NCBI GenBank assembly: GCA_900546065.1
Contig: URBK01000006.1
Coordinates: forward strand, 1-64,000
Direction: 5' to 3'
Source of the DNA: an uncultured Alistipes sp.
GTDB lineage: Bacteria > Bacteroidota > Bacteroidia > Bacteroidales > Rikenellaceae
Length of the DNA stretch: 64,000 nucleotides
Position numbers and translations under genes: made by a program. How positions within the stretch are numbered: position 1 is the first letter of the stretch; every line of letters begins with the position of its first letter. Of the stretch, positions 62,415 to 64,000 are shown piece after piece. A model generated the notes under the pieces. That model was given only the letters and a program-made list of their open reading frames with translations. It had not been told where the DNA came from and made no database searches.

Positions 62415-63551
62415 ATGGCAAAAGTTTTAATTATCGAACAATCAAAAAGTATGCGAAACACGCTGCGCGAGAGACTTGAGTTCGAGGGTTTCGCCACAAC
62501 GGTCGCCGACCGGGACGAGGTGTCGGAGAGCGTCTGCGCCCGCCGCGGCTATGACGCCATCGTGGCGGGCGAAGGTTGCGACGACGTCTCGGCGCTGGGC
62601 GTACCATTTATAATAGTGACACCTGCGGGCTCCATCGACGGGGCCGTCACGGCCGTCAAGAGCGGGGCCGAAGACTACCTCACCGCACCCGTGGACATGA
62701 ACCGCCTTCTCGGGTCGCTGCGACGCATCGTAGAACACGAACAGGAGCCTGCAGCCGAGGCCGCCAAGCCCGCCGCGCGCAAGCGCACACCCCTCGAGAC
62801 GGAACACATAATCGGTTCGTCGGAGGCCATCGGCCACGTGCGGCAACTCATCGACAAGGTCGCCCCGTCGGATGCCCGCGTCCTGATCACGGGCGAGAAC
62901 GGCACGGGAAAGGAGCTCGTGGCGCGCTGGCTTCACGAGAAGAGCGCCCGCGTCGGCGCTCCCTTCGTCGAGGTGAACTGCGCGGCCATACCGTCCGAGC
63001 TTATCGAGAGCGAGCTTTTCGGACACGAGAAGGGCGCCTTCACATCCGCCATAAGACAACGCAAGGGCAAGTTCGAGCAGGCCAACGGCGGCACGCTCTT
63101 CATGGACGAGATAGGCGACATGTCTCTCTCGGCGCAGGCCAAGGTGCTGCGCGCGCTTCAGGAGAACAAGATCAGCCGCGTGGGCAGCGACAAGGACCTC
63201 ACGGTGGACGTACGCGTCATCGCCGCCACGAACAAGGACATACGCAGCGAGATCGCCCGCGGCAACTTCCGCGAAGATCTATATCACCGACTGAGCGTCA
63301 TCGTCATACGCGTCCCGCCCCTGCGCGAGCGGCGGGAAGACATCCCCGAACTGGTGCGATACTTTACCGGGCAGATCGGGCACGAGCACGACATCACCCC
63401 CAAGCCTGTCGACAAGGATGCCGTCGAAGCGCTCTCGGCCATGCCGTGGAGCGGCAACATACGCGAGCTGCGCAACGTGGTCGAGCGCCTTATGATCCTC
63501 AGCGGCGAGCATATCACCGCCGACGACGTCAAACGCTATTGTGAAGTATAA
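62415..63551 (+). CDS. Sigma-54-type AAA+ protein with degenerate receiver and no HTH
   Basis: 378-residue protein. The N-terminal ~105 residues have the receiver fold pattern, but the acidic pair is Glu8-Gln9, the phospho-acceptor Asp is replaced (VAGEG, Gly52) and the active-site Lys before Pro92 is Ala91; only Thr69 remains. The AAA+ domain is complete: GENGTGKE (160-167), GAFTSA at 207-212, GGTLFMDEIG and an intact arginine-finger region. The chain stops at DDVKRYCEV, without the Fis helix-turn-helix of typical activators. It is thus probably phosphorylation-independent and acts from solution or via a partner. The ATG at 62415 is chosen because it follows the promoter. Confidence 0.9.
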   Translation: MAKVLIIEQSKSMRNTLRERLEFEGFATTVADRDEVSESVCARRGYDAIVAGEGCDDVSALGVPFIIVTPAGSIDGAVTAVKSGAEDYLTAPVDMNRLLGSLRRIVEHEQEPAAEAAKPAARKRTPLETEHIIGSSEAIGHVRQLIDKVAPSDARVLITGENGTGKELVARWLHEKSARVGAPFVEVNCAAIPSELIESELFGHEKGAFTSAIRQRKGKFEQANGGTLFMDEIGDMSLSAQAKVLRALQENKISRVGSDKDLTVDVRVIAATNKDIRSEIARGNFREDLYHRLSVIVIRVPPLRERREDIPELVRYFTGQIGHEHDITPKPVDKDAVEALSAMPWSGNIRELRNVVERLMILSGEHITADDVKRYCEV

Positions 63552-63578
63552 GGGGTGCGGGACAGCCGCCCGCACCCC
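63552..63578. terminator. Terminator hairpin
   Basis: GGGGTGCGGG / CCCGCACCCC, perfect arms and a seven-base loop, directly after the AAA+ gene's stop and before the convergent GH30-like gene. Confidence 0.75.
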
Positions 63579-63616
63579 CATACAAGTCATAATATATCGC
63601 CGCAATCCGGCCCTTA

Positions 63617-64000
63617 TCACGCCTTCCCCACAAGCGTCACGACCGAACGTGCGGGTATCACAATCGCAGCACGGCCGCGCGTCTCGCCAATGGGTTTGAG
63701 ATTCTCACCCTCGGCATCCGAGGTACGGTATGCCTGCCAGCGGGTACGTCTGCCCCACTCGGGCGACACCTCCGACGGCTCGTCGCCATAATTTATCACC
63801 ACGATGACACGGCTGCCGTCGGCATTCTCGTATGCCGACACCATAAGTCCCGTAGGATCGGTGGCATCGACCATACCGTCGCACGCCACGTCGACACGGC
63901 AGGCTCCCGGACGTATGAAACGCGAGAAGTTGCCCATCGTCCAGAGCAGTTTCGAATCCTTGACGCGCCATGTCGACGGCGCAGCCCCCTCGTCGTGATA
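63617..64000 (-). CDS. GH30-like glycoside hydrolase, C-terminal part (cut by window edge)
   Basis: The last 127 codons of a gene entering from the right; the frame stays open to base 64000. The visible part has the transition KLLWTMGNFSRFIRPGACRV and then a beta-sandwich (VSAYENADGSRVIVVINYGD, ending PARSVVTLVGKA), matching the C-terminal domain of GH30 enzymes such as endo-xylanases, beta-1,6-glucanases or glucosylceramidases. The catalytic barrel lies outside the window, so substrate and activity cannot be judged. Confidence 0.8.
   Translation of the reverse strand, partial: YHDEGAAPSTWRVKDSKLLWTMGNFSRFIRPGACRVDVACDGMVDATDPTGLMVSAYENADGSRVIVVINYGDEPSEVSPEWGRRTRWQAYRTSDAEGENLKPIGETRGRAAIVIPARSVVTLVGKA

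Noticed and set aside
62265..62415. Longer N-terminus for the AAA+ regulator
   Set aside because: The promoter boxes fall inside it, and the receiver fold begins at the ATG at 62415.

Overview
The window is a high-GC stretch of a Bacteroidales chromosome. The best match is Alistipes or another Rikenellaceae; this is an inference from gene content and promoter style, since no rRNA is present. Pointers are repeated TAnnTTTG -7 boxes with a TTG about 20 bp upstream (the Bacteroidetes sigma-ABfr type), GLPGLI, DUF4290, DUF2807/PspC and carboxypeptidase-regulatory outer-membrane families, a three-subunit succinate dehydrogenase/fumarate reductase, and many glycan-degrading enzymes of gut commensal type.

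Layout. 1-389: AT-richer, unassigned DNA. 390-2096: GH43 lipoprotein. 2167-15504 (minus): an export operon running TolC, HlyD/MacA-like adaptor, MacB-like permease, ATPase, then three tandem paralogous permeases. Divergent from it lie an NtrC-type response regulator and a histidine kinase (15691-18353). A sigma-54-like promoter sits just upstream of tolC, so the pair very probably controls the efflux operon. 18448-22248 (minus): histidine kinase, OmpR-type regulator and a GH110 alpha-galactosidase. Divergent from these are two GLPGLI genes and an outer-membrane barrel receptor; each GLPGLI gene is preceded by the same helically phased TTAAC repeats. 27122-28031: a two-part LysO. 28375-31950: PspC / PadR / DUF2807 / PspC envelope-stress-type operon. 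32340-34362: pfkA and a PfkB kinase. 34574-43514: a glycosyltransferase, NhaC antiporter, two HAD phosphatases, GH43-like and beta-helix proteins, uvrC and 5-formyl-THF cyclo-ligase. 43646-47115: sdhCAB. 47454-50363: a large outer-membrane receptor. 50526-50598: initiator tRNA. 50836-55809 (minus): a compact five-gene heterodisulfide-reductase-like Fe-S/flavin cluster with a membrane subunit. 55972-62201: GH127, folA, thyA, lpxH, a thioredoxin-fold lipoprotein and DUF4290. 62415-63551: a sigma-54 AAA+ protein with a degenerate receiver and no HTH. The right edge cuts a GH30-like gene.

The most interesting points are: the Hdr-like cluster, which looks like a quinone-linked thiol/disulfide electron-transfer complex in a non-methanogen; the shared 10-11 bp phased repeat promoters of the GLPGLI genes next to a two-component system; the sigma-54 control of an efflux operon with duplicated permeases; and two proteins that keep their fold but have lost key residues (a receiver without its Asp and Lys, a thioredoxin fold without CxxC).
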